DNA from: Oceanibacterium hippocampi
GTDB taxonomy: Bacteria > Pseudomonadota > Alphaproteobacteria > Sneathiellales > Sneathiellaceae
DNA length: 64,000 nt
Direction of reading: 5' to 3'
NCBI RefSeq assembly: GCF_900172325.1
Contig: NZ_FWFR01000001.1
Span: forward strand, 1,504,335 to 1,568,334
Made by a program: the position numbers and the translations under genes. How positions within the stretch are numbered: the first letter of the stretch is position 1; the number at the start of each line of letters is the position of its first letter. Shown here in pieces: positions 53,487-63,494 of this stretch. Below the pieces are notes generated by a model. It had not been told where the DNA came from and did no database searches. It saw nothing but the letters and a program-made list of their open reading frames with translations.

Positions 53487-53603
53487 GGCGGTCTCCGATG
53501 GTTGTTCCTGTCTCCCCGTCAGACGGTCCGCTGCGCTTGCCTGTGACGGCGGCTATGGCCGCGCCGCCCTATTTGCTAGAGTGGCCTCCAAGAGGAACCA
53601 GAG

Positions 53604-56600
53604 ATGGACGACAACGTTACCGCCTTCGCCGCCGCCACCGAGCAACCGGACGGGTCGGCGCATGGCCCCATTCCGCTCGGCGGGCTGCTCGACCATCTGG
53701 CGATCGGGGTATTCCGCTGTTCGGCCGACTGGCGGCTGCTTGCCGCCTCGGACAGCTTCGCCCGCCTGCTCGGCTATCCGTCCGCCGCCGAGCTCACGCG
53801 CGACGTCGTCGATCTCGAGGCCGATCTCCCGGTCTTGCTGCGCCGCGCCGATCCGTTCGCCGATGCGCCCGACCGCGATGACGGGGTGCGGAATTTCAAC
53901 CTGCTGGTCCGACGCCACGACGACGGCGAGAAACGCTGGATCGCCGTCTTCCTGCGGCCGGTGCGCGACCGGACCGGCGCGCTGCTTTACAGCGAGGGTG
54001 TCGTCAAGGATGTCACCGAGCGCCGCAACGCGGAGGCGGCGGTGGCGCGCAGCGAACGGCGGCTGCGCGACTTCGCCGACGTCTCGGCCGACTGGTTCTG
54101 GGAACTCGACCGCGATCTCCGCGTCACCCATGTCTCGCCCGGCGCCCGCAAGGAGAGCGACGACGTCCGCTACCGCTTCGTCGGCAGGACACCGCGCGAG
54201 ATCGTCGGCGGCACCCGCGGCTTCGAGGACTGGGAGCCCTGTCTGCGGGCGATCGAGGAGCACGAGCCGGTTGCCGCCTACGGCCTGCGGGTCGCCATGC
54301 CGAGCGGCGGCACTGTCTGGGTGGAGGCCAGGGGCAAGCCCTGTTTCGACGACGACGGCACGTTCTCGGGCTACCGGGGAAGCTTCCGCGACATTTCCCC
54401 GATCGTCGAATCGCAGCATGAATTGCGCGACAGCGAGGAACGTTTCCGCCGCCTCGCGGCGGTCACGCAGGAGGCGGTCTGCATCTTCGAGAACGAGCGC
54501 ATCGTCGACGCCAACCTTGCGTTCGCGACCTTGTTCGGCTATCGCCCGGCCGAACTGCCCGGGCGCCATCTCGGCGAATTCCTCGCCCCGCAGGTCGGCG
54601 GCGCGCTGCCGCTCGTCCTGAGCGAGATCCTGAACGGCGACAGCACCGAGACGATCGGCATCCGGCGCGACGGGCAGAACATCCCGATCGAGCTGCGCGG
54701 CCGTTCCATGCCGTTCGGCGGACGGGTTGTCCGGGCGCTCTCGGTGCGCGATCTGACCCGGCTTCGCCATGTGGAGGAATCGCTGCGCGAGCGCGAGGAA
54801 CTGCTTCGCAAGGTGCTGTCGCTCGTCCCCTATTCGATCTTCTGGAAGAACCGCGATCTCGTCTATCTCGGCTGCAACGACGTCTGTGCCCGTGAACTCG
54901 GTCTCGACGATCCGGCCGCGGTGGTCGGGCGCTCGGACGATGAGCTCGAGACCGACCCGGTGCTCCGGGCGGAATGGCGGGAACTCGCCCGGATCTGCCT
55001 CGAGGGCCGCCCGGTTTACGAGCACGAGTTCGAACGCCGCGACCCGGACGGCAGCGTGCGCACCTTCCTGCTTTCGAAGGCGCCGATCCATGATCGCCAG
55101 GGCCGGGTGGTCGGGCTGGTCGGCGTGATCGCCGATGTCACCGAACGGACGCTGGCCGAGGACGCGCTCCGCGAAAGCGAGGAGCGCTACCGGAAGATCT
55201 CCGAGATCGCCTCCGATCTCATGTACAGCTATCGCTACGATGCCGACGGCTCGGTTCAGTTCGAATGGCTGGCCGGCTCGATCTCCGACCTGGACGGGGA
55301 GAGCGAACAGGACCACTTCCGGGCCGGCGACTGGCTCAGTCTCGTCCACCCTGACGATCATGAGATTGCCTTGCGGCGCCGGGAGAAACTGCAGGCCGGG
55401 ATCCCCTCGGTCGACGAGTTCCGCGTCGTCCTGCCACGGGGCGGCGTGCGCTGGCTTCGCGCCCGCGGTGATCCGCAGCGGGATGACGAAGGCAGGATCC
55501 AGCGTGTCATCGGCGCGGCGGAGGACATTACCGCGGAGAAGAACGCGGAGGCCGCGCTCCGCAAGGCCAAGGACCTGGCCGAGGCCGCCAACAACGCGAA
55601 AACCCGCTTCCTCGCGGCGGCCAGCCACGATCTCCGCCAACCGGTGCAGGCGGCGCTGCTGTTCGCCGACGCCCTCGGCGGCATGCTCGAACGCCCCGGA
55701 GACCGGTCCGCGCTGGCGCGCCTGCGCAGCGCGCTCGGCGATGTCGAGGGGCTGCTCGAGGCCCTGCTCGATATTTCGCGTTTCGAGGCCGACCTGATCC
55801 GGGCCGACATGCGGGTCGTCGATCTCGGTGCGATCATCTACCGGCTGGCGCTCGAGTTCCGGCCGCAGTTCCAGCGCCGGGGGATCACGCTCGACGTCGT
55901 TCGAAGCTCGGTCTCGGTGATCGCCGATCCCAACCTGCTCGCCAACATCCTGCGCAATCTGCTGGCCAACGCGCTTCGCTATACCGAGCGCGGCCGGGTC
56001 CTGTTCGGCGTCCGGCGACGGGCGGATGCCTGTGTCGACATCGAGGTCTGGGATACCGGGCCGGGCATTCCCGAAGACCAGCGCGAGGCGATTTTCGAGG
56101 AGTTCCGGCAACTCGGGAACGAGGGCCGGGACAAGTCCCAGGGTCTCGGTCTCGGCCTCTCGATCGCCCGCCGGACGGCGCTCCTGATGGGGCACGGCAT
56201 CGGCCTCAGAACCTGGCCGGGGACGGGCTCGGTCTTCGCCCTGACCCATGTCGCGCTGGCGCCATCGCAGTCGAGGTCGCGGGCGTCTGCCCCCGCCGCG
56301 CCCGATGTGCCGCCGGCCCGGTTGCCGAAACAGGCGCTGGCCGGACGCCGGATCATGATCATCGACGACAATCGCCCGGTGCTCGAGGCGACCGGCGTGA
56401 CGCTCGGCAATCTCGGGGCGGAGCCGATCCTCTGCGAGAGTCTCGACGAGGCGGTCGTGGCGCTCGCCGGCCCGGGCGGCCCGCCGGAAGCGATCATCGC
56501 CGATTACCGTCTCGGCGACGAGCTGACCGGGGCCGAGGCAGTCGACGTCCTGGAGGCGATGAGCGGTCGTGATTTCCCGAGCCTGCTGGTCACCGGCGAC

Positions 56601-56747
56601 ATTGCCCCGGCCCGCCTGGTCGCGGCCAGCGCCAGCGGACGGCGCATGTTGAACAAGCCGGTCTCGGCGGAGACCCTCGGCAAGGCCGTCATCGACCTCC
56701 TGGCGGCGCGGCGCCGCGTACCGGCGAGCGGTGCCGCCGGACGCTAG
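53604..56747 (+). CDS. Multi-PAS hybrid histidine kinase with receiver
   Basis: 1047-residue soluble hybrid kinase. About five PAS-type domains follow one another (about 30-145, 150-275, 280-395, 400-525, 530-650), several ending in the PAC-like phrase DVTERRN, DVTERTLAED or AAEDITAEKNAE. Kinase core: His675 in LAAASHDLRQPVQAALLFAD (the HDLRQP subclass found in NahK/ErcS'-type and FixL-like kinases), the N-box LLANALRYTERGRVLF, and GQGLGLGLSIARR-type G2 (QGLGLGLSIARR). C-terminal receiver: RIMIIDDNRPVLEATG with Asp967 in IADYRLGDELTG. No cognate regulator nearby. The Tad locus ends 120 bp before, divergently. Confidence 0.93.
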   Translation: MDDNVTAFAAATEQPDGSAHGPIPLGGLLDHLAIGVFRCSADWRLLAASDSFARLLGYPSAAELTRDVVDLEADLPVLLRRADPFADAPDRDDGVRNFNLLVRRHDDGEKRWIAVFLRPVRDRTGALLYSEGVVKDVTERRNAEAAVARSERRLRDFADVSADWFWELDRDLRVTHVSPGARKESDDVRYRFVGRTPREIVGGTRGFEDWEPCLRAIEEHEPVAAYGLRVAMPSGGTVWVEARGKPCFDDDGTFSGYRGSFRDISPIVESQHELRDSEERFRRLAAVTQEAVCIFENERIVDANLAFATLFGYRPAELPGRHLGEFLAPQVGGALPLVLSEILNGDSTETIGIRRDGQNIPIELRGRSMPFGGRVVRALSVRDLTRLRHVEESLREREELLRKVLSLVPYSIFWKNRDLVYLGCNDVCARELGLDDPAAVVGRSDDELETDPVLRAEWRELARICLEGRPVYEHEFERRDPDGSVRTFLLSKAPIHDRQGRVVGLVGVIADVTERTLAEDALRESEERYRKISEIASDLMYSYRYDADGSVQFEWLAGSISDLDGESEQDHFRAGDWLSLVHPDDHEIALRRREKLQAGIPSVDEFRVVLPRGGVRWLRARGDPQRDDEGRIQRVIGAAEDITAEKNAEAALRKAKDLAEAANNAKTRFLAAASHDLRQPVQAALLFADALGGMLERPGDRSALARLRSALGDVEGLLEALLDISRFEADLIRADMRVVDLGAIIYRLALEFRPQFQRRGITLDVVRSSVSVIADPNLLANILRNLLANALRYTERGRVLFGVRRRADACVDIEVWDTGPGIPEDQREAIFEEFRQLGNEGRDKSQGLGLGLSIARRTALLMGHGIGLRTWPGTGSVFALTHVALAPSQSRSRASAPAAPDVPPARLPKQALAGRRIMIIDDNRPVLEATGVTLGNLGAEPILCESLDEAVVALAGPGGPPEAIIADYRLGDELTGAEAVDVLEAMSGRDFPSLLVTGDIAPARLVAASASGRRMLNKPVSAETLGKAVIDLLAARRRVPASGAAGR

Positions 56748-56877
56748 CGGGCGCGGGAGCCGACGGCGGCGTCTCAAAGTGTTAGTCTGTCGACGCGGGT
56801 GCCGTCCGAAAGCGGCGCTCCGGCGAACCCGCTTCTGCGGGCGCAGACAAGAACAGACCAGACAGGGAGCAGATGGA

Positions 56878-57822
56878 ATGATGAAGAGACTTGCGTACGG
56901 GCTATCGATCGCGCTCGCGCTCGGCACCGCCGGCGCCGCGGCCGCGGACGTTTCCGAGGCCTGCAGGACGGTCCGCTTCTCCGACGTCGGCTGGACAGAC
57001 ATCACGGCCACGACGGCAACGACCTCGGTCGTGCTGGAGGCGCTCGGCTACGACCCGAAGATCCAGATCCTCTCGGTTCCGGTGACCTATGTGGGCCTGA
57101 AGAACAAGGATATCGACGTCTTCCTCGGCAACTGGATGCCGACCATGGAGGGCGACATCAAGGCCTACCGGGAGGACGGCTCTGTGGAGACCGTCGGCGC
57201 CAACCTGAAGGGCGCGAAATATACCCTCGCCGTGCCGGCCTACGTCGCCGAGGGCGGCGTCAGGAGCTTCGCCGACCTGGCCGCCCATGCCGACAAGTTC
57301 GACGGCAAGATTTACGGCATCGAGCCCGGCAACGACGGCAACCGCCTGATCCAGGAGATGATCGACAAGGATGCCTTCGGCCTGAAGGACTTCAAGCTTG
57401 TCGAGAGTTCCGAGCAGGGCATGCTGGCGCAAGTCAAGCGGGCCGCCCGGAAGAACGAATGGGTGGTCTTCCTCGGCTGGGAACCGCACCCGATGAACGC
57501 CAATTTCGAACTCGCCTACCTGGCGGGCGGCGACGACTGGTTCGGTCCCGATTTCGGCGGCGCCACGGTCTATACCAACGTTCGCGCCGGCTATCTCGGC
57601 GAATGCCCGAATGTCGGCAAGCTGCTCACCAACCTGCAGTTCACGCTGGCCATGGAAAACGAGATCATGGGCGCCATCCTCGACGACAAGAAGGAACCGG
57701 AGGATGCCGCCCGGGCCTGGCTGAAAGCCCACCCCGAGACCCTCGACGGCTGGCTCGACGGGGTTACCACGACCGCCGGCGAGCCCGGGCTGCCCGCCGT
57801 GAGGTCGGCCCTCGGCCTCTGA
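56878..57822 (+). CDS. choX: Choline/glycine-betaine ABC transporter binding protein
   Basis: 314 residues, periplasmic. Signal peptide MMKRLAYGLSIALALGTAGA with cleavage near AAAA-DV; AGGGAG upstream. ChoX/ProX family (OpuAC): the start of the mature part CRTVRFSDVGWTDITATTATTS and LKNKDIDVFLGNWMPTME contain Trp residues that form the aromatic box around the quaternary ammonium group; another Trp is in WVVFLGWEPHPMNANF. It feeds the ChoW/ChoV transporter. Two stem-loops lie in the 117-bp gap before choW. Confidence 0.94.
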   Translation: MMKRLAYGLSIALALGTAGAAAADVSEACRTVRFSDVGWTDITATTATTSVVLEALGYDPKIQILSVPVTYVGLKNKDIDVFLGNWMPTMEGDIKAYREDGSVETVGANLKGAKYTLAVPAYVAEGGVRSFADLAAHADKFDGKIYGIEPGNDGNRLIQEMIDKDAFGLKDFKLVESSEQGMLAQVKRAARKNEWVVFLGWEPHPMNANFELAYLAGGDDWFGPDFGGATVYTNVRAGYLGECPNVGKLLTNLQFTLAMENEIMGAILDDKKEPEDAARAWLKAHPETLDGWLDGVTTTAGEPGLPAVRSALGL

Positions 57823-57839
57823 GCCACACCGCGATGAGC

Positions 57840-57880
57840 GCCCGCTCGCCCGACCGGCCCTTCCGGCCGGGCGAGCGGGC
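57840..57880 (+). other. Large stem-loop in the choX-choW gap
   Basis: GCCCGCTCGCCCG-A-CCGG, loop CCCTT, CCGG-C-CGGGCGAGCGGGC: a 13-bp stem, one mismatch, then 4 bp. No T-run follows. Probably a 3'-end stabiliser or partial terminator that makes choX more abundant than choWV. Confidence 0.6.
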
Positions 57881-57891
57881 GGGCTGCGTGT

Positions 57892-57919
57892 CGCGCCACA
57901 GGTCATGCGACCTGTCGCG
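57892..57919 (+). other. Second stem-loop in the choX-choW gap
   Basis: CGCG-CC-ACAGGTC, loop ATGC, GACCTGT-CGCG: a perfect 7-bp stem plus 4 bp beyond a CC bulge, ending 20 bp before the choW start. It may also limit access to the choW ribosome site. Confidence 0.5.
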
Positions 57920-57939
57920 CTACCGGGAAGGGGACCGCC

Positions 57940-58788
57940 ATGGAATGGCTGACCAGCCACAAGATTCCGCTCGGCCGCTGGATCGAGGACGGCGTCGATG
58001 TCGTCTACGAGCATAGCTTCTGGTTCTTCGATGCGATTTCCACGGGACTGGGCTTCGTCATCGAGGGGCTGATCGCGATCCTGCTCTGGCTGCCGGCACT
58101 GCTGCTGATCGCGATGATCGCCGGGCTCGCCTTCGCGCTGCACCGGAACTGGCGGCTGCCGCTGCTGATCGTGCCGGCCCTGCTGCTGGTCGCCAACATG
58201 GGCTACTGGGAAGAGATGGTCGAGACGATCGCCCTGGTTCTCACCTCGACCGCGGTCTGCGTGCTGATCGGCGTGCCGCTCGGGATCGCCGCCGCGCACA
58301 GGCCGTGGTTCCAGGCAGGCCTGCGTCCGGTCCTCGACCTGATGCAGACGATCCCGACCTTTGTCTACCTGATCCCGACCATGGTGTTCTTCGGCCTTGG
58401 CGTCGTGCCCGGCCTGATCTCGACCGTGGTCTTCGCCATGCCGGCGCCGATCCGGCTCACCTATCTCGGTGTCTCGGGCGTTCCCCGGGAACTGATCGAG
58501 GCGGGCGAGGCGTTCGGGGCGACGCCGGGCCAGCTGCTCCGCAAGGTCGAGCTGCCCTACGCCATGCCGGCGATCATGACCGGCATCACGCAATGCATCA
58601 TGTTGTCGCTGTCGATGGTGGTGATCGCGGCGCTGGTCGGCGCCGACGGGCTCGGCAAGGAAGTGGTGCGGGCGCTCAACAGCGCCGATATCGCGCGCGG
58701 CTTCGAATCCGGCCTCGCCATCGTCATCGTCGCGATCCTGCTCGACCGGATCTGCAAGCGCGCCGATCCGGGCGCCGGCGGGCGCTGA
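57940..58788 (+). CDS. choW: Choline ABC transporter permease
   Basis: 282-residue ProW/OpuAB-type permease with about six helices. N-terminal amphipathic part [20 protein letters not shown], then [16 protein letters not shown]. The MetI-like core has [24 protein letters not shown] near 128-150 and the cytoplasmic EAA loop [26 protein letters not shown] near 186-212. The end LDRICKRAD is normal for ChoW. A GGGAAGGGGA site precedes the start. choV begins 2 bp after its stop. Confidence 0.95.
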   Translation: MEWLTSHKIPLGRWIEDGVDVVYEHSFWFFDAISTGLGFVIEGLIAILLWLPALLLIAMIAGLAFALHRNWRLPLLIVPALLLVANMGYWEEMVETIALVLTSTAVCVLIGVPLGIAAAHRPWFQAGLRPVLDLMQTIPTFVYLIPTMVFFGLGVVPGLISTVVFAMPAPIRLTYLGVSGVPRELIEAGEAFGATPGQLLRKVELPYAMPAIMTGITQCIMLSLSMVVIAALVGADGLGKEVVRALNSADIARGFESGLAIVIVAILLDRICKRADPGAGGR

Positions 58789-58790
58789 CC

Positions 58791-60026
58791 ATGGCCGTAC
58801 TCGAGTTCAAGTCCGTCGACCTGATCTTCGGCCGCGCCTGGCAGGAGGCGCTGTGCTTGGTCGACGAGGGCGCCGGCCGCGAGGCGGTGCTGGAGAAGAC
58901 CGGGGCGGTGGTCGGCGTTCACGACGCCAACCTGGCGATCGAGGAGGGCGAGATCTGCGTCCTGATGGGACTGTCCGGGTCGGGCAAGTCGTCGCTGCTT
59001 CGCTGCATCAACGGCCTGAACCCGATCACCCGGGGCGAACTGCTGATCGACGACGGCGGCCACCGGATCGACATCGCCAGTTGCGACGCGGCGACACTCC
59101 GCCGGCTCAGGACCGACCGGATCGCGATGGTGTTCCAGCAGTTCGCCCTGATGCCGTGGCGCACGGTGGCCGAGAATGTCGGCTTCGGTCTCGAGCTGAA
59201 GGGCGTGTCGAAGGTCGAGCGCACCGCCCGGGTCGCCGAGAAGCTCGACCTCGTCGGGCTGTCGCAATGGCGCGACAAGTACGCCCATGAACTGTCCGGC
59301 GGCATGCAGCAGCGGGTCGGCCTGGCCCGCGCCTTTGCCACCGACGGCGACATCCTCCTGATGGACGAACCCTTCTCGGCGCTGGATCCGCTGATCCGCC
59401 AGCATCTTCAGGACGAGCTGATGGAACTGCAGCAGCGTCTGAAGAAAACGATCGTCTTCGTCAGCCACGATCTCGACGAGGCGATGAAGATAGGCAGTCA
59501 TATCGCGATCATGGAATCGGGGCGGATCGTGCAATATGGCCGGCCCGAGGAAATCGCGCTCAACCCGGCGAACGACTATGTCGCCCGTTTCGTGGCCCAC
59601 ATGAACCCGATGAATGTCCTGCGCGGCGGCTCGCTGATGACGCCGCTCGCGGCTCTTGCGGAGACCGGCGGCGCGCTTCGCCTCGGCGCCGGCGGCCGCG
59701 TTGCCTTGCGGCTCTCCGCCGATCGCCGGCCGGAACGGCTGACCCTTGCCGGCGAGACGGTCACACTGCGGCACTGGGACGGCAGCGGCGAGGGCGGGGC
59801 GGCGGCCTGGCGGGACAGCGTCGTCGCCGCCTCGGCCGATATCACCATGGGCGAGGCGATCCTGATCCGTCACATGAGCGGCAATCCGGTGCTGCTGGTC
59901 GAGGACGGGCAGATGATCGGCGTGGTCGGCGACGAGGAAATCTACCGGGGCCTGCTGCGCCAGACCGGCAAGTCGGAAGGCGGGCGTCGGGACGCGAACC
60001 GGATGGGGGACAACCGTGACGGATGA
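58791..60026 (+). CDS. choV: Choline ABC transporter ATP-binding protein
   Basis: 411 residues. The start at 58791 gives [20 protein letters not shown]. The N-terminal extension before the ABC fold ([19 protein letters not shown]) is typical of ChoV/ProV. Walker [10 protein letters not shown] near 63, signature [16 protein letters not shown], Walker [13 protein letters not shown], and switch His in [14 protein letters not shown]. Beyond the ABC domain the C-terminus (about 285-411) has a CBS-like regulatory region with [20 protein letters not shown]. The sirtuin gene begins inside its last codons. Confidence 0.94.
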   Translation: MAVLEFKSVDLIFGRAWQEALCLVDEGAGREAVLEKTGAVVGVHDANLAIEEGEICVLMGLSGSGKSSLLRCINGLNPITRGELLIDDGGHRIDIASCDAATLRRLRTDRIAMVFQQFALMPWRTVAENVGFGLELKGVSKVERTARVAEKLDLVGLSQWRDKYAHELSGGMQQRVGLARAFATDGDILLMDEPFSALDPLIRQHLQDELMELQQRLKKTIVFVSHDLDEAMKIGSHIAIMESGRIVQYGRPEEIALNPANDYVARFVAHMNPMNVLRGGSLMTPLAALAETGGALRLGAGGRVALRLSADRRPERLTLAGETVTLRHWDGSGEGGAAAWRDSVVAASADITMGEAILIRHMSGNPVLLVEDGQMIGVVGDEEIYRGLLRQTGKSEGGRRDANRMGDNRDG

Positions 60027-60768
60027 CGATGTCGGCCGTTTGCGGGCGGCGATCGAGGCGGCGGAGCGGGTCGTCGTCTTCACCGGCGCCGGGATCAGCA
60101 CGGAATCGGGCATTCCGGACTTCCGCAGCCCGGGCGGCATCTGGGACCGCATGAAGCCGATCCAGTTCCAGGACTTCATGGCCTCCGACGAGATGCGCCG
60201 CGAAGCCTGGCGCCGGAAGTTCGCCATCGACCCGACGCTGGCCGCGGCCCGACCCAACCGCGGCCACCGGGCGGTCGCCGAACTGGTTCGCCGCGGCAAG
60301 GCAGGCGCCGTCATCACCCAGAATATCGACGGCCTGCACCAGGCCTCCGGCATCCCCGAGGAACGGGTCATCGAGATCCACGGCAACACGACCTATGCGA
60401 AATGCCTCGATTGCGGGCTTCGCGTCGAGCTCGATGACATTCGTCCGGCCTTCGAGCGGTCCGGGGAGCCGCCCGACTGCCGCGCCTGCGGCGGGATCGT
60501 CAAGACCGCGACGATCTCGTTCGGCCAGCCGATGCCGCCCGACGAGATGCGCGCGGCGGAGCGCGAGAGCCAGTTCTGCGACCTGTTCATCGCACTCGGC
60601 TCGTCGCTCGTCGTCTTTCCGGCGGCCGGTCTGCCGGTGCTCGCCAAGCGGAGCGGGGCGGGCCTGGTGATCGTCAACCGGGAGCCGACCGACCTCGACC
60701 AGATCGCCGACCTCGTCCTGCACCGGGAGATCGGCGCCCTGCTGGGCGAGGCGGTCGGCATCGACTGA
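60016..60768 (+). CDS. Sir2 family NAD-dependent protein deacylase
   Basis: 250 residues. A GTG start at 60016 overlaps the choV end by 11 bp and is preceded by GGGGGACA. NAD site [18 protein letters not shown] (about 26-43), [12 protein letters not shown] near 106, catalytic His in [11 protein letters not shown] near 122. The zinc-binding cysteines are CLDCG and CRACGG. The residues after PDFRSPGG lack the Tyr-x2-Arg of desuccinylase-type SirA/CobB, so a deacetylase is more likely. It may regulate acyl-CoA enzymes by removing lysine acetyl groups. Coupled translation with the choline transporter is unusual. Confidence 0.92.
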   Translation: MTDDDVGRLRAAIEAAERVVVFTGAGISTESGIPDFRSPGGIWDRMKPIQFQDFMASDEMRREAWRRKFAIDPTLAAARPNRGHRAVAELVRRGKAGAVITQNIDGLHQASGIPEERVIEIHGNTTYAKCLDCGLRVELDDIRPAFERSGEPPDCRACGGIVKTATISFGQPMPPDEMRAAERESQFCDLFIALGSSLVVFPAAGLPVLAKRSGAGLVIVNREPTDLDQIADLVLHREIGALLGEAVGID

Positions 60769-60895
60769 TCGTCCGGCGGTGCCGGAAACCGGTCGACCGC
60801 CGGACTGTCACCATCCTGGCGCATGATGGCTGCCAGGCGGATCGATCCTGCCCTTGCCTTTCCCGATATTTTGGTGCATCCGGCACCGTCGAGCC

Positions 60896-62260
60896 ATGAA
60901 CGAGAACCGCCCCACACCGACCCGTCTTGCCCTCTTGCTGGCCAGCATCGCGCTGCCCGTGGCGCTCGTGCTCGCGGCGCTCGTCGCCGCCGGCGAACTG
61001 AGCGTGCATGCGGCGCTCCTGGGAGGCGCGGCGATCGTTCTCGTCCTCGGCCTGTTCGGCGTGAAGTTGCTGCAGGATCTCTGGTCGATCATCGCCTATG
61101 CCGGCACGCTCAGCCAGCTGCCGCCCTCTGCGGAATCGCCGCCGCCGCCGTCCCTGCGGCTGGCGCCGGAGGAATTGCGGGCGGTGGTGCGCCGGCTCGA
61201 ACGCGGCCGGGCGATCGCCCGCGAACGCCTGCAGGCACAGGCGGCGGCCGAACAGGCATTGCTCGACGAATTGCCCGACGCGATCCTGATCGTCGGCGGC
61301 GACCGCCGGCTGCTCCGCGCCAATCGGCGCGCCCGGGCATTGTTCGGCAACACGATCGACGGGCGCGACATCGCGATGGCCATTCGCCATCCGGCCATCC
61401 TCGAGGCGGTCGACGCGACTGCCGCCGGCCACAAGGACAGCCTGAGCTTCGAGCTGTCGCTGCCGGGCAGCGTGAAGCGGGAGTTCATGGCCTATGTCCG
61501 GCGCCTTCCGGACGCCGATGCCGGCGGAGCGGCCGCGGTGATCGCCCTGCACGACCTGACCTCGGTCAAACGGGCCGAACAGATGCGCGCCGATTTCGTG
61601 GCCAATGTCAGTCACGAATTGCGCACGCCGCTGTCGACCATCATCGGTTTCGTGGAGACCCTGCGCGGTCCGGCCCGCGACGATGCGACGGCGCGCGAAC
61701 GGTTTCTTTCCATCATGGACGAGCAGTCCGCCCGCATGGCGCGGCTGATCGAGGATCTGCTCTCGCTCTCGCAGATCGAGCTGGTCGAGCACGAGACGCC
61801 CTCGACGCCGGTCGACATCTGCGACACGATCCGGACCGTGATCAAGATGCTGGAGGTGACCGCCGCGGAAAAGGCAATGCCGCTCGAAACGGATTTCGAG
61901 ACCGGCTTGCCGCCGGTCAGGGGCGACAACGACCAGCTTGTCGAGGTCTTCCAGAACCTGATCGAGAACGCGATCAAGTATGGCGAGAAGGAAACCCCGG
62001 TGACGATCACCGTCCGGCGCGAGGGCAGCCGCATCGCCGCGGCCGTCACGAATCGGGGCGAGCCGATCGCGCGCGAGCATCTGCCGCGCCTGACCGAACG
62101 CTTCTACCGGGTCGACAATGCCCGCTCGCGGCGGCTCGGCGGTACCGGGCTCGGGCTTGCCATCGTGAAGCATATCGTCAACCGGCATCGCGGCTCTCTG
62201 GCCATCGATTCGGGCGCGGAACAGGGCACGGTCTTCACTGTTTACTTCCCGGCCCGCTGA
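60896..62260 (+). CDS. phoR: Phosphate regulon sensor histidine kinase
   Basis: 454-residue membrane kinase. The ATG at 60896 (MNENRPTPTRLAL) is preferred to an in-frame TTG at 60854. Two N-terminal helices (about 8-29 and 34-54), a short PAS domain (about 122-225, DAILIVGGDRRLLRANRRAR), then His240 in VANVSHELRTPLSTIIGFVE. The ATPase has QNLIENAIKYGEKETPVTI, the ITVRREG strand, and GTGLGLAIVKHIVNRHRG. The lack of a large periplasmic domain and the position before pstS fit PhoR. phoB is not in the window; it may follow the pst genes. Confidence 0.92.
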   Translation: MNENRPTPTRLALLLASIALPVALVLAALVAAGELSVHAALLGGAAIVLVLGLFGVKLLQDLWSIIAYAGTLSQLPPSAESPPPPSLRLAPEELRAVVRRLERGRAIARERLQAQAAAEQALLDELPDAILIVGGDRRLLRANRRARALFGNTIDGRDIAMAIRHPAILEAVDATAAGHKDSLSFELSLPGSVKREFMAYVRRLPDADAGGAAAVIALHDLTSVKRAEQMRADFVANVSHELRTPLSTIIGFVETLRGPARDDATARERFLSIMDEQSARMARLIEDLLSLSQIELVEHETPSTPVDICDTIRTVIKMLEVTAAEKAMPLETDFETGLPPVRGDNDQLVEVFQNLIENAIKYGEKETPVTITVRREGSRIAAAVTNRGEPIAREHLPRLTERFYRVDNARSRRLGGTGLGLAIVKHIVNRHRGSLAIDSGAEQGTVFTVYFPAR

Positions 62261-62318
62261 CCGCCAGGCGGCGGACCGGGAACCCGGCGGAGCGCCCGGA
62301 TTTCCGCGCCGCGACGGC

Positions 62319-62346
62319 CGTCATCAAAGTGTCATGTCCCTGTAAT
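62319..62346 (+). promoter_or_regulatory. Pho box (PhoB site) upstream of pstS
   Basis: Three hexamers CGTCAT (62319), TGTCAT (62330) and TGTAAT (62341) at exact 11-bp steps, matching the direct-repeat layout of PhoB sites (TGTCA repeats separated by AT-rich linker). It ends 104 bp before the pstS start. Confidence 0.75.
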
Positions 62347-62450
62347 AGACCCGACACCGGGCACCGGTAGCACGGTCTCACCAGGCGGCATCACCGGCCC
62401 GTACCGTTCAAGACGGCGGGCGCTGCTCCGCGAATATGGAGAGATAAGTC

Positions 62451-63476
62451 ATGAAGAAGATTCTGAGCCTTGCGTTGCTCGCCACGGTCGCCGTTGTCGG
62501 GGCCGCCGAGGCCCGCGACCAGATCCGCGTCGTCGGTTCCTCGACCGTGTTCCCGTTCTCGACCGCGGTGGCCGAGACTTTCGGCAAGACCTCGGGCTTC
62601 AAGACCCCGGTCGTCGAGAGCACCGGCTCGGGCGGCGGTCTGAAGCTGTTCTGCGCCGGCGTGGGCCCGGAGCATCCGGACATCACCAACGCCTCGCGTC
62701 GGATCAAGGAATCCGAGGTCGAGCTGTGCGCCAAGAACGGCGTCAAGGAGATCACCGAGGTCAAGATCGGCTTCGACGGCATCGTTTTCGCCAATTCCAA
62801 GGCGACCGCGGAAGTCGATCTCAGCCTGAAGGACATCTTCCTCGCGCTGGCCAAGGAAGTGCCGGTCGACGGCAAGCTGGTCGCCAACCCGTACAAGACC
62901 TGGAAGGACGTCAACCCGGCCCTTCCGGCGACCAAGATCGAGGTTCTCGGCCCGCCGCCGACCTCCGGCACCCGCGATGCCTTCGTCGAGCTCGCCATGG
63001 AGGGCGGTGCCAAGCAGATCGAGATGCTGGCCGATCTCCGCGAGTCGGACAAGAAGGCCTTCAGGGCGGTCGCCCATTCGATCCGCGAGGACGGCCACTA
63101 CATCGAGGCCGGCGAAAACGACAACCTGATCGTCCAGAAGCTCGAGGCCAATCCGGACGCTTTCGGCGTCTTCGGCTACAGCTTCCTCGACCAGAACTCC
63201 GACAAGATCCAGGGCAGCGCCATCGGCGGCGTCACCCCGACCTTCGAGAATATCGCCGGCGGTGACTACAAGATCTCCCGCTCGATGTTCTTCTACGTGA
63301 AGAAGGCGCATGTCGGCACCATCCCCGGCATCAAGGAGTTCGTCGGCGAGTTCACCAGCGAGGATGCCTTCGGCGAATTCGGCTACCTGACGGACAAGGG
63401 GCTGATCCCGCTGCCGGAAGAGGAGCGCGCCAAGGTTCGTGACGAGGCCGTCAGCATGCAGTCGCTGACGATGTAA
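62451..63476 (+). CDS. pstS: Phosphate-binding periplasmic protein
   Basis: 341 residues, signal peptide MKKILSLALLATVAVVGAAE cut near AEA-RD. PstS family: IRVVGSSTVFPFSTAVAETF near 25, the phosphate-binding loop ESTGSGGGLKLFCAG near 59, and SGTRDAFVELAMEGG near 170. It is the high-affinity phosphate receptor of the PstSCAB transporter, induced under phosphate starvation through the Pho box upstream. pstC starts 136 bp downstream after a stem-loop. Confidence 0.95.
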   Translation: MKKILSLALLATVAVVGAAEARDQIRVVGSSTVFPFSTAVAETFGKTSGFKTPVVESTGSGGGLKLFCAGVGPEHPDITNASRRIKESEVELCAKNGVKEITEVKIGFDGIVFANSKATAEVDLSLKDIFLALAKEVPVDGKLVANPYKTWKDVNPALPATKIEVLGPPPTSGTRDAFVELAMEGGAKQIEMLADLRESDKKAFRAVAHSIREDGHYIEAGENDNLIVQKLEANPDAFGVFGYSFLDQNSDKIQGSAIGGVTPTFENIAGGDYKISRSMFFYVKKAHVGTIPGIKEFVGEFTSEDAFGEFGYLTDKGLIPLPEEERAKVRDEAVSMQSLTM

Positions 63477-63494
63477 GACCAGGCCGGTGGCGGG

